Source: an uncultured Desulfovibrio sp. (GTDB taxonomy: Bacteria > Desulfobacterota > Desulfovibrionia > Desulfovibrionales > Desulfovibrionaceae). From it: DNA of 64,000 bases. Positions within the stretch are counted from its first letter, which is position 1. The number at the start of each line of letters is the position of its first letter. Under the pieces are notes generated by a model. The model was not told the DNA's origin, did no database searches, and was given only the letters and a program-made list of their open reading frames with translations. Positions 9,040 through 17,767 of the stretch are shown here, piece after piece. The DNA lies in contig NZ_CABSIF010000002.1 of the NCBI RefSeq assembly GCF_902477725.1, positions 1 to 64,000 of the forward strand, given 5' to 3'. The position numbers and the translations under genes are program-made.

Positions 9040-10848
9040 TTATTTGGTATTTTTCAGTTCCGTGACCATGTTGTTGAGTTTTTTGGCCTCATCGGCAAGG
9101 GCGGCAACCGCTCGGGCCGATGTGTGCATGATGGCCGCGGTTTCTGCCGCAATGGAGCTGACCTGGGTTACTGTCTGCGTGATGGACTCGGTTGCGGCGG
9201 ACTGTTCTTCTGACGAAGTGGCAATGCCGCGCACCTGATCAACGGTCTGATCCACCATACCCACGATTTCGCGCAGGGCTTCGCCGGATTTTTGCGAAAG
9301 AGTGGTGGCGCTTTCCACGTTGCCAGCAGTCACGTCAACCTGACGGATGCTGGAATCCACGCTCTTCTGGATTGCGCCTATGGCATTGCCCACATCACTG
9401 GTGGAGCTCATGGTTTTTTCCGCCAGTTTGCGCACTTCATCGGCCACAACGGCAAAGCCGCGTCCGGCTTCTCCGGCGCGCGCCGCTTCAATGGCGGCGT
9501 TGAGGGCCAGCAGATTGGTCTGGTCTGCAATGTCGGAAATAACGCCCATAATTTGCGAAATAGCCCCCGCATGCTCGGCAAGCTTGGTCATTTCGTCTTT
9601 GAGCACAAGGGCATCCTTTTGCACATTGCCAATGGCCTGCACGGACTGGAACACAACTTCCGCGCCTTCCGCAGCTCGCTGGCGCATGCTGGTGGAAAGA
9701 TCCGCCGTGGCCGAGGCGTTTTTGGCAACCTCTATGACCGTGCAGTTCATCTGTTCAACCGCCGTGGCGGCTTCTGTGGTGCGCGCGGCCTGCGTGGTGG
9801 CCCCTTGCTCGGCCTGTGCGATATTGCCGGAAATTTCTGTCGAAATACTGGTTATGGCCGTCACCACCTGTTCCAGATGCTTGGCGGCGCTCAACATGCC
9901 TTCGCTGCGGGCGCGGTGCGCTTCCTCAGTCAGGCGTTCGGCCTCGGCAACGGCTTCGAGGGCCTTTGCCGCGCTCTGTTCGGCCTCGCGGGTTTTTTCT
10001 TCAGAGATTGCCAGTGATTTTTTTACGTTGGCGGTCATCTCGGACATGCAGCGTTCAAGAACCGTAATTTCGTCCTTGCCAGTCGCTGTGATGTTAACGT
10101 CCATGTCGCCGTTGGATATGCGCTGTGCAGCTTCACGCGCGTCCTTGATGGGCAGCAGGATGGAGCGGGTAATTAGCAGCATGAACGGAATGTATAAAAG
10201 CACAACGCAGCAGGCCACCGCGATGAGAATTTGTTTAAGATTGGCGTTAATGGCATCGCTGATCTGCCCAGCGATTTCATTTTTGACCTGTTCCACATTG
10301 TCGATGTAAACGCCAGCGCCGACCCACAGGCTCGTGCCGGGCACCTGCGCGCCATAGGCGATTTTTGACTGGGTGCCGCCGCCGGGCTTGTTGAAGACAA
10401 AGGTCACAAAACCGCCGCCTTCCGCCGCCTTTTTGGCAAGCTCCGCGTTGAAGCGGACGCCGTTTTTGTCAACGGAATTGCCAAGATCCTTGCCCACAAG
10501 ATCAGGGAAAACGTGAGCAACAACAATGCCGCCGTCATATACAAAGAAGTAGCCGGAGCTGTCTTTTTCGTAACGGGCTTTTTTTATGGCGCTAGCAATA
10601 ATGGCATTTCGCTTGGTTATGTCGGTAATGCCGCTGATCTGCTCGCCAATGCTGTTTGCCATGGTGGTTGAGAGATCTCGGATGCGTTGTTTCTGACCTT
10701 CATAAAACATTTCGCCCACTTTCTGGGCGGAAAGCTCGGTGGCGGAGTTGGAGATGTGGATCAGGGAGTACACCAGCCCGCCAACAATAATCAGAGTAAA
10801 AATCAAGATCATGAACATACGATACGAGATCGTGAACATCCTGAACAT
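9040..10848 (-). CDS. Methyl-accepting chemotaxis protein with a Cache sensor
   Basis: A 602-residue inner-membrane chemoreceptor. The order is a transmembrane helix near residues 10-32, a periplasmic single-Cache domain (YFFVYDGGIVVAHVFPDLVG, later WVGAGVYIDNV), a second transmembrane helix around 195-220 (IAVACCVVLLYIPFMLL), a HAMP domain, then a long coiled coil. The coil carries the conserved hairpin tip (NLLALNAAIEAARAGEAG, then FAVVADEVRKLAEKT) that contacts CheA and CheW. I start at 10848 because GGAGG stands 5 bases before that ATG; the ATG at 10866 would place this site inside the gene. The Cache fold suggests sensing small carboxylates, but the ligand cannot be read from sequence. 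No che genes lie nearby. Confidence 0.94.
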   Translation of the reverse strand: MFRMFTISYRMFMILIFTLIIVGGLVYSLIHISNSATELSAQKVGEMFYEGQKQRIRDLSTTMANSIGEQISGITDITKRNAIIASAIKKARYEKDSSGYFFVYDGGIVVAHVFPDLVGKDLGNSVDKNGVRFNAELAKKAAEGGGFVTFVFNKPGGGTQSKIAYGAQVPGTSLWVGAGVYIDNVEQVKNEIAGQISDAINANLKQILIAVACCVVLLYIPFMLLITRSILLPIKDAREAAQRISNGDMDVNITATGKDEITVLERCMSEMTANVKKSLAISEEKTREAEQSAAKALEAVAEAERLTEEAHRARSEGMLSAAKHLEQVVTAITSISTEISGNIAQAEQGATTQAARTTEAATAVEQMNCTVIEVAKNASATADLSTSMRQRAAEGAEVVFQSVQAIGNVQKDALVLKDEMTKLAEHAGAISQIMGVISDIADQTNLLALNAAIEAARAGEAGRGFAVVADEVRKLAEKTMSSTSDVGNAIGAIQKSVDSSIRQVDVTAGNVESATTLSQKSGEALREIVGMVDQTVDQVRGIATSSEEQSAATESITQTVTQVSSIAAETAAIMHTSARAVAALADEAKKLNNMVTELKNTK

Positions 10849-11357
10849 GCATACCTCCAATACCATTTACTGTTGAAGCAAATCAGCTGCGCCAACCTTT
10901 GGATCGGCCTAATGGTTCAGTCTGTAGATAAAATTTCCTGCTGCATTTTCGCATTGATACTAATTAGCGTATCGTTCGTTGTATATATAACTTTATGCTT
11001 TGAATAAAAATCCTTTGTTACAAGAAAACGACAATTTTTTATTGTCGGGCAGTATTTTAATGCATGCCGGTTGAATTGTTCAAAAAAAAGATGACAGAGC
11101 ATTAAAGACAATAACCATGCGTTAATTTTCGCAGAAGGTTGGGTTTGCTGGGTGGTTTCTCCAGATGACGGCATCATCGCGGGTGTTGGCTTAAAAAAAT
11201 GGCCAATGTCAGGCTGCATTGTGGAGTAAATAAGCTATATTTGTATGATATTATTTTGTGAAAAAAATCACTTTACTCCTGCTTCGGTACATCCTAGGGT
11301 GAATGCACAACCAGTTGTGCTGGCTGTCGCAGTTACCCAAAAGACAGGAGAAGAAAA
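10849..11357. other. Long divergent spacer, chemoreceptor/alcohol dehydrogenase
   Basis: About 510 bases with no convincing gene; AT content rises from about 10950. A minus-strand frame of ~100 codons is present but has no recognisable domain or ribosome site. The length suggests complex control of the alcohol dehydrogenase gene. A perfect inverted repeat at 11305-11320 is listed separately. Confidence 0.4.
11305..11320. promoter_or_regulatory. Inverted repeat upstream of the alcohol dehydrogenase gene
   Basis: GCACAAC and GTTGTGC arms are separated by 2 bases, ending 37 bases before the dehydrogenase ATG. The symmetry and position fit an operator for a dimeric regulator; which one is unknown. 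Confidence 0.4.
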
Positions 11358-12413
11358 ATGAAAGGTTTTGCAATGCTTGGCCTGAACAAGATCGGCTGGA
11401 TAGAAAAAGAAAAGCCCCAGTGCGGCCCGCTGGATGCCCTTGTTCAACCCGTGGCGGTAGCTCCTTGCACTTCAGATGTCCACACGGTTTGGGAGGGCGC
11501 GCTGGGTGATCGGCACGACATGATTCTGGGACACGAGGCGGTTGGCAAAGTTGTGGAAGTCGGTTCCCTGGTGCGTTGTTTCAAACCCGGGGACAAGGTC
11601 ATCGTGCCCGCAATTACGCCAGACTGGAATTCGCTTGAGGCGCAGGCCGGATATTCCATGCATTCTGGTGGCATGCTCGCGGGCTGGAAGTTTTCCAATT
11701 TCAAGGACGGCGTGTTCGGCGAGCTTTTTCACGTTAACGATGCGGACGGCAACCTGGCTTTGCTGCCGCCCTCCATTGACCCTGCCGAGGCCGTGATGCT
11801 GAGCGATATGGTTCCCACCGGCTTTCATGGCGCGGAACTCGCAGACGTGCAATACGGTGATTCCGTGCTGGTGGTGGGCATTGGCCCTGTGGGTCTGATG
11901 GCGGTTGCGGGCGCTGCCCTGCGCGGCGCTGGCGAAATTTTAGCTGTTGGCTCCCGGCCCCTGTGCGCACAGGTTGCCCGTGAATACGGCGCAACAGCCA
12001 TCATCAATTACCGCGATGGCGACATTGTCAGCCAGGTAATGGACCGCACCAAGGGCAAGGGAGTGGACAAGGCCATCATTGCCGGGGGCGATGTGGACAC
12101 CTTTGCGGAGGTCATACGTGTGCTCAAGCCCGGCGGGCGCATCGGCAACGTGAACTATCTGGGATCCGGCGATTTCATCAAAATCCCGCGCATCGAGTGG
12201 GGGTGCGGCATGGGCCACAAGATCGTGGCGGGGGGGCTGATGCCCGGCGGCAGGCTGCGCATGGAAAAGCTGGCAAGTCTGCTGGTTCACGGGCGGTTGA
12301 GCGTTGCGCCCCTGCTGACCCACAGATTCAAGGGATTTGAGAATATTGAAAGCGCCTTGCTCTTGATGAAGGACAAGCCGCGCGACCTGATCAAGCCCGT
12401 TGTGGTGGTCTAG
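11358..12413 (+). CDS. adh: Zinc-dependent secondary-alcohol dehydrogenase
   Basis: A 351-residue medium-chain dehydrogenase closely resembling the NADP-dependent 2-propanol/secondary alcohol dehydrogenases of Thermoanaerobacter and Clostridium. The catalytic zinc ligands are present in that family's pattern: Cys37 (APCTSDVH), His59-Glu60 (GHEAVG) and the aspartate of SDMVPTGFHG. The cofactor fold is GIGPVGLMA, followed by GSRP, the sequence that binds the NADP phosphate in that family. GGAG precedes the start by 8 bases. The protein would interconvert secondary alcohols and ketones, or aldehydes, in the cytosol. It is monocistronic, between a long regulatory spacer and a bidirectional terminator. 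Confidence 0.94.
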   Translation: MKGFAMLGLNKIGWIEKEKPQCGPLDALVQPVAVAPCTSDVHTVWEGALGDRHDMILGHEAVGKVVEVGSLVRCFKPGDKVIVPAITPDWNSLEAQAGYSMHSGGMLAGWKFSNFKDGVFGELFHVNDADGNLALLPPSIDPAEAVMLSDMVPTGFHGAELADVQYGDSVLVVGIGPVGLMAVAGAALRGAGEILAVGSRPLCAQVAREYGATAIINYRDGDIVSQVMDRTKGKGVDKAIIAGGDVDTFAEVIRVLKPGGRIGNVNYLGSGDFIKIPRIEWGCGMGHKIVAGGLMPGGRLRMEKLASLLVHGRLSVAPLLTHRFKGFENIESALLLMKDKPRDLIKPVVVV

Positions 12414-12466
12414 CACTCAGCTGCGATGTAACTTGCCGGCCCAGAGTAAGCCCCGGCAGGCGTCAA

Positions 12467-12509
12467 ACAAAACCTCCCGGCATGCCACTGGTATGCCGGG
12501 AGGTTTTGT
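12467..12509. terminator. Bidirectional intrinsic terminator
   Basis: A perfect 17-bp stem with a 9-base loop whose outer part is A-rich on the left and T-rich on the right (AAAACCTCCCGGCAT pairs with its complement). It separates the convergent adh and glpT genes. Confidence 0.9.
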
Positions 12510-12526
12510 TATCCTGATAAAAGTCG

Positions 12527-13870
12527 CTAGGCCTGTGCGGCCTTCTGCGAATTTCTCAGCGACATGCCGGTCATAAAGAACAGCACAATGGAAAGAAGGC
12601 AGGCGACGGTCATGAGCATGAATCCGCCGTCCCAGCCGAAATGGTCAACCGTATAGCCCACAATGGCGTTGGCTGCCACCGTGCCGCCAAGGTAACCGAA
12701 AAGGCCGGTAAAGCCAGCGGCAGTGCCAGCAGCCTTTTTGGGTACCAGCTCCAGCGCATACAGGCCAATCAGCATGACAGGCCCGTAAATGAGAAAGCCA
12801 ATGGCAATCAGGGTGATCATGTCCACCGTGGGGTTGCCAGCGGGGTTTTTCCAGTAAATCACGGTGGCAATGGTCACCAGAATCATGAAGACAATGCCGG
12901 TGGTGGCGCGGTTGCCCTTGAAAATTTTGTCCGAAACCCAGCCGCACAGCAGCGTGCCTGGAATGCCGGAGAATTCGTACAGAAAGTACGCCCAGGAAGA
13001 CTTGGAAAGGCTGAATGCCTTAACTTCCTTGAGGTAGGTGGGCGCCCAGTCAAGGATGCCGTAGCGCAGCAGGTACACGAAAATATTGGCAAAAGCTATG
13101 TACCACAGCAGTTTGTTGGGCAGGATGTAGAGCTTGAAAATCTCTTTTGCGGTGAGCTCGGTTTCCTGTTTGTCGCTGTAGGATTCAGGGTAGTCGTTCT
13201 TGTATTTTTCAACAGGCGGCAAACCGCAGGATTGCGGCGTATCGCGCATGGTCACCAAGGCAAAAATGGCGATCAGCACTGCGCCGAAGGCGGGCATATA
13301 AAAGGCCGAACGCCAGTCGCTGAACAGCATCATGCCCAGCAAAAAGAGGGGGCTGACGAGGCCGCCGCCCACGTTGTGGGCGCAGTTCCATACGGAAACA
13401 ACGGCGCCACGTTCAGAGTGCGACCACCAGTGGACCATGGTGCGGCCGCAAGGGGGCCAGCCCATACCCTGAAACCAGCCGCTCAGGAACAGAAGCGCAA
13501 ACATGACCGGCACACTGGATGTCGCCCACGGTACAAAGCCCATGAGCAGAGAAATGGCGGCTGACAATATAAGGCCAAGAGGCAGGAACAGGCGGGGATT
13601 GGATCGGTCGGACACCACGCCCATCAGGAATTTTGAAAAGCCGTAGGCAATAGCCACCGCCGACATGGCAACACCCAGATCACCACGGCTGAAACCTTGT
13701 TCAATCAGAAAGGGCACGGCCAGGGAAAAGTTTTTGCGAATCAGGTAAAATCCGGCGTAACCAATAAAAATGCCCATAAAAATTTGCCAGCGCAAGCGCT
13801 TGTACAAGGCAGACTGCTTCTCAACAGGGATTTCGTCAATGTGAGGTGCTGGTTTTAAAATGCCGACCAT
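12527..13870 (-). CDS. glpT: Glycerol-3-phosphate:phosphate antiporter
   Basis: A 447-residue inner-membrane major facilitator transporter, colinear with E. coli GlpT. It starts with the GlpT-type KPAPH segment, and Arg45 (LIRKNF) matches the substrate-binding arginine of E. coli GlpT; the second one lies in LLRYGILDW. Other GlpT hallmarks include WFQGMGWPPCGRTMVHWW and RDTPQSCGLPP. Twelve membrane segments are expected. It imports glycerol 3-phosphate in exchange for phosphate and so feeds GlpABC. A GAGAA sequence precedes the start. A sigma-54-like promoter lies about 50 bases upstream. Confidence 0.97.
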   Translation of the reverse strand: MVGILKPAPHIDEIPVEKQSALYKRLRWQIFMGIFIGYAGFYLIRKNFSLAVPFLIEQGFSRGDLGVAMSAVAIAYGFSKFLMGVVSDRSNPRLFLPLGLILSAAISLLMGFVPWATSSVPVMFALLFLSGWFQGMGWPPCGRTMVHWWSHSERGAVVSVWNCAHNVGGGLVSPLFLLGMMLFSDWRSAFYMPAFGAVLIAIFALVTMRDTPQSCGLPPVEKYKNDYPESYSDKQETELTAKEIFKLYILPNKLLWYIAFANIFVYLLRYGILDWAPTYLKEVKAFSLSKSSWAYFLYEFSGIPGTLLCGWVSDKIFKGNRATTGIVFMILVTIATVIYWKNPAGNPTVDMITLIAIGFLIYGPVMLIGLYALELVPKKAAGTAAGFTGLFGYLGGTVAANAIVGYTVDHFGWDGGFMLMTVACLLSIVLFFMTGMSLRNSQKAAQA

Positions 13871-13917
13871 GGTGTTCTCGTTGGTCTGAAGGTTACAGGG
13901 TAACAGTACTTGCCAAT

Positions 13918-13933
13918 TGCAAAAAAAATCCCA
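13918..13933 (-). promoter_or_regulatory. Sigma-54-like promoter for glpT
   Basis: On the minus strand the sequence reads TGGGATTTTTTTTGCA. It keeps the invariant GG and GC dinucleotides exactly 10 bases apart and matches 9 of 12 defined positions of TGGCACG-N4-TTGCA. Transcription would begin about 37 bases before the glpT start codon. Confidence 0.45.
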
Positions 13934-14646
13934 TAATCAGCTTTTTCGCGTTGTTACGTCGTGGGTTATGAGCAGAACAGCTTGGGGCAAGTTCTCTGCA
14001 AAACGCAAAAATGGATCAGGGCGGTGGGATTTTACATGAGGTGAGGGAATAAATTCAATGGCTGGCCTGAAAAAATAAATATAAAGCATATCGTTATGTT
14101 AAAATTTTAGTGTTTTAAGACATACCTCAAAAAACGAACTAAACACGTATGAATATCCATCCATTTATTCATTGCATATGTATATTTGAATTAATAATTT
14201 TTAGTTTTATTTTATTTGAGAATCAAGATACTACAGTTTTTTTTGATATGGATATTTTTTATATGCATGAATATAAAAATGAAGCTTGATTTTTAGTTTT
14301 TTTATTCAAAATTAAGTTAGTTGTGATCATAAAGTTTTTTAAAATTTGATTTTTTTATTCATATAATTTATAAAAAAAAATTAAAACAATATATCATTAA
14401 TATTTGTATTAATTAAAAAATTTAATGATTTTTATTTTTACTATTTATAGAAATAATATTTGTGTAAAATTTTTAATATAACACAAAATTATGTAATTTA
14501 TTTGTAAATTATATTTTAATTGATTATATTTTATAGTTAAATATAGTGCGCTAGGTTATATATTTTTTTTATAACATCAGCTTTGGTGGTGCATATTTAT
14601 TCAAATTTACTAAATTCAGTACAATTTTGTTAGTGCATTAGAACGC
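13934..14646. other. Very AT-rich spacer, glpT/dctM
   Basis: About 700 bases without a gene. From about 14041 to 14600 the sequence is overwhelmingly A and T, with many A- and T-tracts, in a genome whose genes are GC-rich. No open frame of note and no known RNA is visible. It lies upstream of glpT and downstream of dctM, so it could bend DNA, bind silencing proteins or be a remnant of transferred DNA. Confidence 0.6.
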
Positions 14647-14680
14647 AAAAAGCCCCCGCTTTTCAAAAGCGGGGGCTTTG
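14647..14680 (-). terminator. Intrinsic terminator of the TRAP operon
   Basis: A strong stem (AGCCCCCGCTTTT pairing across a one- to two-base turn with AAAAGCGGGGGCT) lies 22 bases beyond the dctM stop. On the minus strand the stem is followed by a T-run. Confidence 0.85.
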
Positions 14681-14701
14681 CATTCAAACTGTGCTAAGTG
14701 T

Positions 14702-15991
14702 CTAGTTGCCGCCCATCAGCCAGTTCATGGGAACAATAGAAAGGCTGGGGAAGAACAGCAGCAGGAAGAGCATGAGCACTTCCACAAGCACAAAAGGCAC
14801 AAGTTTGACGATGAGGTCGGCAAACTTGATGTGCCCGATGCCGCACACAACGTACAGCACGGTGCCCACCGGGGGCGTAATAACGCCGATGCCCAGGTTG
14901 AGCACAAAGAGCAGGCCGAAGTAGTACGGGTCGATGCCTGCCTGCTGGATCAGCGGGTAGAACACCGGCGCAAAGATCAGGATGTTGGGCGTGAGGTCCA
15001 TGACCATGCCGATAAGGAACAGGAAGATATTGATGCTGATGAGCAGCAATATGGGGCTGTCAATAAGCGGCGAGAAGAGCGCGGTCATCTGGTTGGGAAT
15101 CTGCGCGATGGTAATGAACCAGCCAACAGCCGTAGCCGTGGCCACGATCAGCATGACCACCGAGGTGGTGCGGGCCGCGCGGGCGCTCACCCGCAGCAGA
15201 TCGCGGAAGGAAAGCTCCCGGTAATACAGCACGCACACCAAAATGGCGTAAATGGCTGCAAACGCGCCGCCTTCAGTAGGTGTGAAAACACCAAAGCGAA
15301 TGCCGCCAAGCAGCAGCACAGGCATCATGAAGGCCGGCGTGGAGTCGATAAGAATCTTGATGGCTTCTTTCTTGGTGAAGCGGATGGTTTCGTTATAGCC
15401 ATCCTTGCGCACCACAAAGAACCACACCACCATGAGGGCCAGACCAATCATGATACCGGGCACCAGGCCGATCATGAACAGCTTGGTGATGGAAAGTCCG
15501 CTGACCGTAGCGCCAAGCAGAATAAAGTTGGTGCTGGGCGGGATGATGGGGCCAAGGATGGCGCCGGAGGCGATAACAGCGCCCGCGCGGCCAGGGTGGT
15601 AACCCACCTGCTTCATCATGGGCAGCAGCAGGCCGCCAAGAGCGGCGGCTTCACCCACTGAGCTGCCCATCAGGCCAGCAAAGATGATACTGGCGATAAT
15701 GGCCGCGTAGCCAAGGCCGCCGCGCACCCGGCCAATTATGAGCTGGGCAAGTTGCACCACGCGTTTGGAAAGGCCGCCCTCCGCCATGATTTCACCGGCG
15801 AACACAAAGAAGGGAATGGCCATCAATGGGTAGTTGTTGGCGCCGTCCAGCATGCTGCCGGGAATAATCATGGCATCCCACATGCCCGAGTGCCACATGA
15901 GCACAATGGAGCACAACACAAGCACAATGGCCAGAGGAACGCCAATGAGCATGAAGAAGAAGAGGGAGCCGAGGAAAATAAAGAGTTCCAT
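14702..15991 (-). CDS. dctM: TRAP transporter large permease
   Basis: A 429-residue inner-membrane subunit of a tripartite ATP-independent periplasmic transporter, with about 12 hydrophobic segments. Family signatures include the N-terminal GVPLAIVLVLCS segment, the MGSSVGEAAALGG re-entrant region and GAILGPIIPPSTNFIL. It drives sodium-coupled uptake of a substrate captured by DctP. AGGAG precedes the ATG, which lies 9 bases after the dctQ stop. It is the last gene of dctP-dctQ-dctM and is followed by a strong terminator. The substrate cannot be told from this subunit. Confidence 0.95.
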   Translation of the reverse strand: MELFIFLGSLFFFMLIGVPLAIVLVLCSIVLMWHSGMWDAMIIPGSMLDGANNYPLMAIPFFVFAGEIMAEGGLSKRVVQLAQLIIGRVRGGLGYAAIIASIIFAGLMGSSVGEAAALGGLLLPMMKQVGYHPGRAGAVIASGAILGPIIPPSTNFILLGATVSGLSITKLFMIGLVPGIMIGLALMVVWFFVVRKDGYNETIRFTKKEAIKILIDSTPAFMMPVLLLGGIRFGVFTPTEGGAFAAIYAILVCVLYYRELSFRDLLRVSARAARTTSVVMLIVATATAVGWFITIAQIPNQMTALFSPLIDSPILLLISINIFLFLIGMVMDLTPNILIFAPVFYPLIQQAGIDPYYFGLLFVLNLGIGVITPPVGTVLYVVCGIGHIKFADLIVKLVPFVLVEVLMLFLLLFFPSLSIVPMNWLMGGN

Positions 15992-16000
15992 TCTTCTCTC

Positions 16001-16561
16001 CTAGCCCTTTTGGAAGGTGGATGCGGGTCTGCGAACCAGGCTCGCGAGAGAGCGCAGTTCTACAACAAAACCAACAAGGGCCATGATGGGCAGGGTGCCG
16101 TTGATAAAGGCCATGTTGACGTTGGTCGCCACTGAGTAGGTATCAAGCGTCTGCAGCACGTTGACCACGCCGCCGTAAAACAGCAGGCCCAGGGCAAAAA
16201 GGCTGCATGCCGATGCCATGATGTCGATTGTTTTGCGCTTGGTGCCTTCAAATTTTACCACAAGCAGGTCGACTGCAATGTGCTTCTTGCAGATAAAGGC
16301 TTCAATAGCGCCGAAAAAGGTGATGTACATAAAGAGAAAGCGTGCCCATTCTTCGCTCGGCGGGTAGCTCGAAGAAAAGATGTAGCGCAGCAGGGCATTG
16401 TAAAACACAAGACCGATCATGCCCAGAAAGATGACGGCGCAAAATACTTCAAACAGCAATTGCCCCATGGTTTCGTGCTTGGGTTCCTGTTCCGGCTCAA
16501 GCAGGGCATGGACGCCCGGTGCATGGTCAGGCGGAAAATTTTTGGAAATGTCGTCGCTCAT
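16001..16561 (-). CDS. dctQ: TRAP transporter small permease
   Basis: A 186-residue four-helix inner-membrane protein of the DctQ family. The conserved core is visible: ALLRYIF followed by SEEWARFLFMYITFFGA and later KKHIAVDLL. An N-terminal cytosolic extension of about 30 residues is acidic and proline-containing. I start at 16561 (MSDD) because AGAGG stands 6-7 bases upstream; an ATG at 16669 would extend into the hairpin region after dctP. It pairs with DctM in the membrane. Confidence 0.92.
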   Translation of the reverse strand: MSDDISKNFPPDHAPGVHALLEPEQEPKHETMGQLLFEVFCAVIFLGMIGLVFYNALLRYIFSSSYPPSEEWARFLFMYITFFGAIEAFICKKHIAVDLLVVKFEGTKRKTIDIMASACSLFALGLLFYGGVVNVLQTLDTYSVATNVNMAFINGTLPIMALVGFVVELRSLASLVRRPASTFQKG

Positions 16562-16667
16562 AACGAACCTCTGGAAAACGCTGCCCCAATCGCTGGCTAC
16601 GCAGTGCCGTGCTGATGTCAGCAAGCCTGTTTGTGCCGCCGCAGATGGCTGCGTGAAGAATTGTTGC

Positions 16668-16699
16668 AACCCCCGCGGCCCAAAAAGGCTGCGGGGGTT
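16668..16699. terminator. Intercistronic hairpin dctP/dctQ (distal)
   Basis: AACCCCCGCGGCC pairs with GGCTGCGGGGGTT across six bases, with one mismatch. On the coding strand of the operon there is no good T-run, so partial termination or protection of the dctP 3' end is likelier than full termination. Confidence 0.55.
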
Positions 16700-16713
16700 T
16701 TGTCCATGAACCG

Positions 16714-16749
16714 TACAGGCCGGAAAAGCCTATACTTTTCCGACCTGTA
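16714..16749. repeat. Intercistronic hairpin dctP/dctQ (proximal)
   Basis: TACAGG-CGGAAAAG arms, 14 of 15 positions paired around a six-base loop, 13 bases beyond the dctP stop codon. Together with the next hairpin it could stabilise dctP mRNA so that the binding protein is made in excess over the permeases. Confidence 0.55.
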
Positions 16750-16762
16750 AAGCGGGGAACAA

Positions 16763-17767
16763 TTATTTGGATTCGCGGTAGCTGGCGGCGCTGTCCAGAA
16801 TGGCCTGGCAGTTGGGCACCGTGTCGTAAAAGAGCTTCCAGCTGCGCTTGCCGGCTTCAGCCATGTAATCGTGGAATTCCTTGCTGGGGGTATTGATGCT
16901 GCCCTTGTTGGCAAGGATGGTTTCCTTGGCTTTTTCGTCGCCTTCCTTAACCATGACCCACACATCGTTGGCGGAGCGCTTGGCGGCTTCGTCAAACCAC
17001 TTTTTGTCCTCGTCAGGCAGCGACTGATAGAACTTGTCGTTGATATAGAGGGAGTGGATCACGAGGATGTGGCCGGTAAGGGTGATCTGGGGCGTGATCT
17101 CATACATCTTGAGGCTGACGATGTCGGCCAGGGGGCTGTCGCCGCCATCGATGACGCCCTGATCAAGCGCGCCGGGCACTTCGGCAAAGGGCATGGGCTG
17201 GCCGCTGATGCCGCATTCCTTGGCGAAGTTGGTGTACAGGGGAATGTTGGGCACGCGCATGCGCAGGCCCTTTATGTCTTCCACCGTGACGATGGGCTTC
17301 TTGGTGTAGAAGTGGCGGAAGCCCAAGGGGAAGGCGTTCATGGTGCGCAGGCCGGACTTTTCGGTGAAGCCTTCGTTGATGAGGTCAAAAGTCTTGCCTT
17401 CCATGGCGCGGCGGGCGTGATCCAGATCGTCGAAGAGCATGGGCGTTTCAAGCATGGCCATGGCAGGGTGCAGGGCAGAGGTCTGCGTACCGGTGGCGCA
17501 CATCTGGATGATGCCCTTGCGGGTGGCGGCAATGTAGGCGTCTTCCTTGCCAAGCTGGCTGTTGGGGAAGACCTGCACTTCATATTTGCCATTGGAAAGT
17601 TCGGCAAGATACTTGCCGAAAAGGTGCATGCCGATGGTTTCCGGCTCGCCCTCGGGCTTCATGCCCGCCATCTTGATGACGGTTTTGGCTTCAGCAGCCT
17701 GGGCAAAGCCAAGGGTCATGCCGCAAACAAGGCCCAGAGCAACAAGCAATGCTACAATACGTTTCAT
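16763..17767 (-). CDS. dctP: TRAP transporter solute-binding protein
   Basis: A 334-residue periplasmic receptor of the DctP family. The signal peptide covers about residues 1-27 (MKRIVALLVALGLVCGMTLG, cut near AEA-K). The binding-site region contains GLRMRVPN, whose arginine usually grips the substrate carboxylate, and MPFAEVPGALDQGVIDG, another family block. The ligand is probably an organic acid, but the exact one cannot be read. A GGAGG-type site precedes the ATG. It is the first gene of the operon; two hairpins separate it from dctQ, and about 740 bases of spacer lie upstream. Confidence 0.95.
   Translation of the reverse strand: MKRIVALLVALGLVCGMTLGFAQAAEAKTVIKMAGMKPEGEPETIGMHLFGKYLAELSNGKYEVQVFPNSQLGKEDAYIAATRKGIIQMCATGTQTSALHPAMAMLETPMLFDDLDHARRAMEGKTFDLINEGFTEKSGLRTMNAFPLGFRHFYTKKPIVTVEDIKGLRMRVPNIPLYTNFAKECGISGQPMPFAEVPGALDQGVIDGGDSPLADIVSLKMYEITPQITLTGHILVIHSLYINDKFYQSLPDEDKKWFDEAAKRSANDVWVMVKEGDEKAKETILANKGSINTPSKEFHDYMAEAGKRSWKLFYDTVPNCQAILDSAASYRESK

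Noticed and set aside
11200..11215. TGGCCAATGTCAGGCT as a sigma-54 promoter for the alcohol dehydrogenase gene
   Set aside because: GG and GC are spaced correctly but only about half of the consensus positions match and the -12 element is poor.
10917..11219. 100-codon minus-strand frame upstream of the alcohol dehydrogenase gene
   Set aside because: No domain, no ribosome site, and AT-rich composition that lengthens chance frames.
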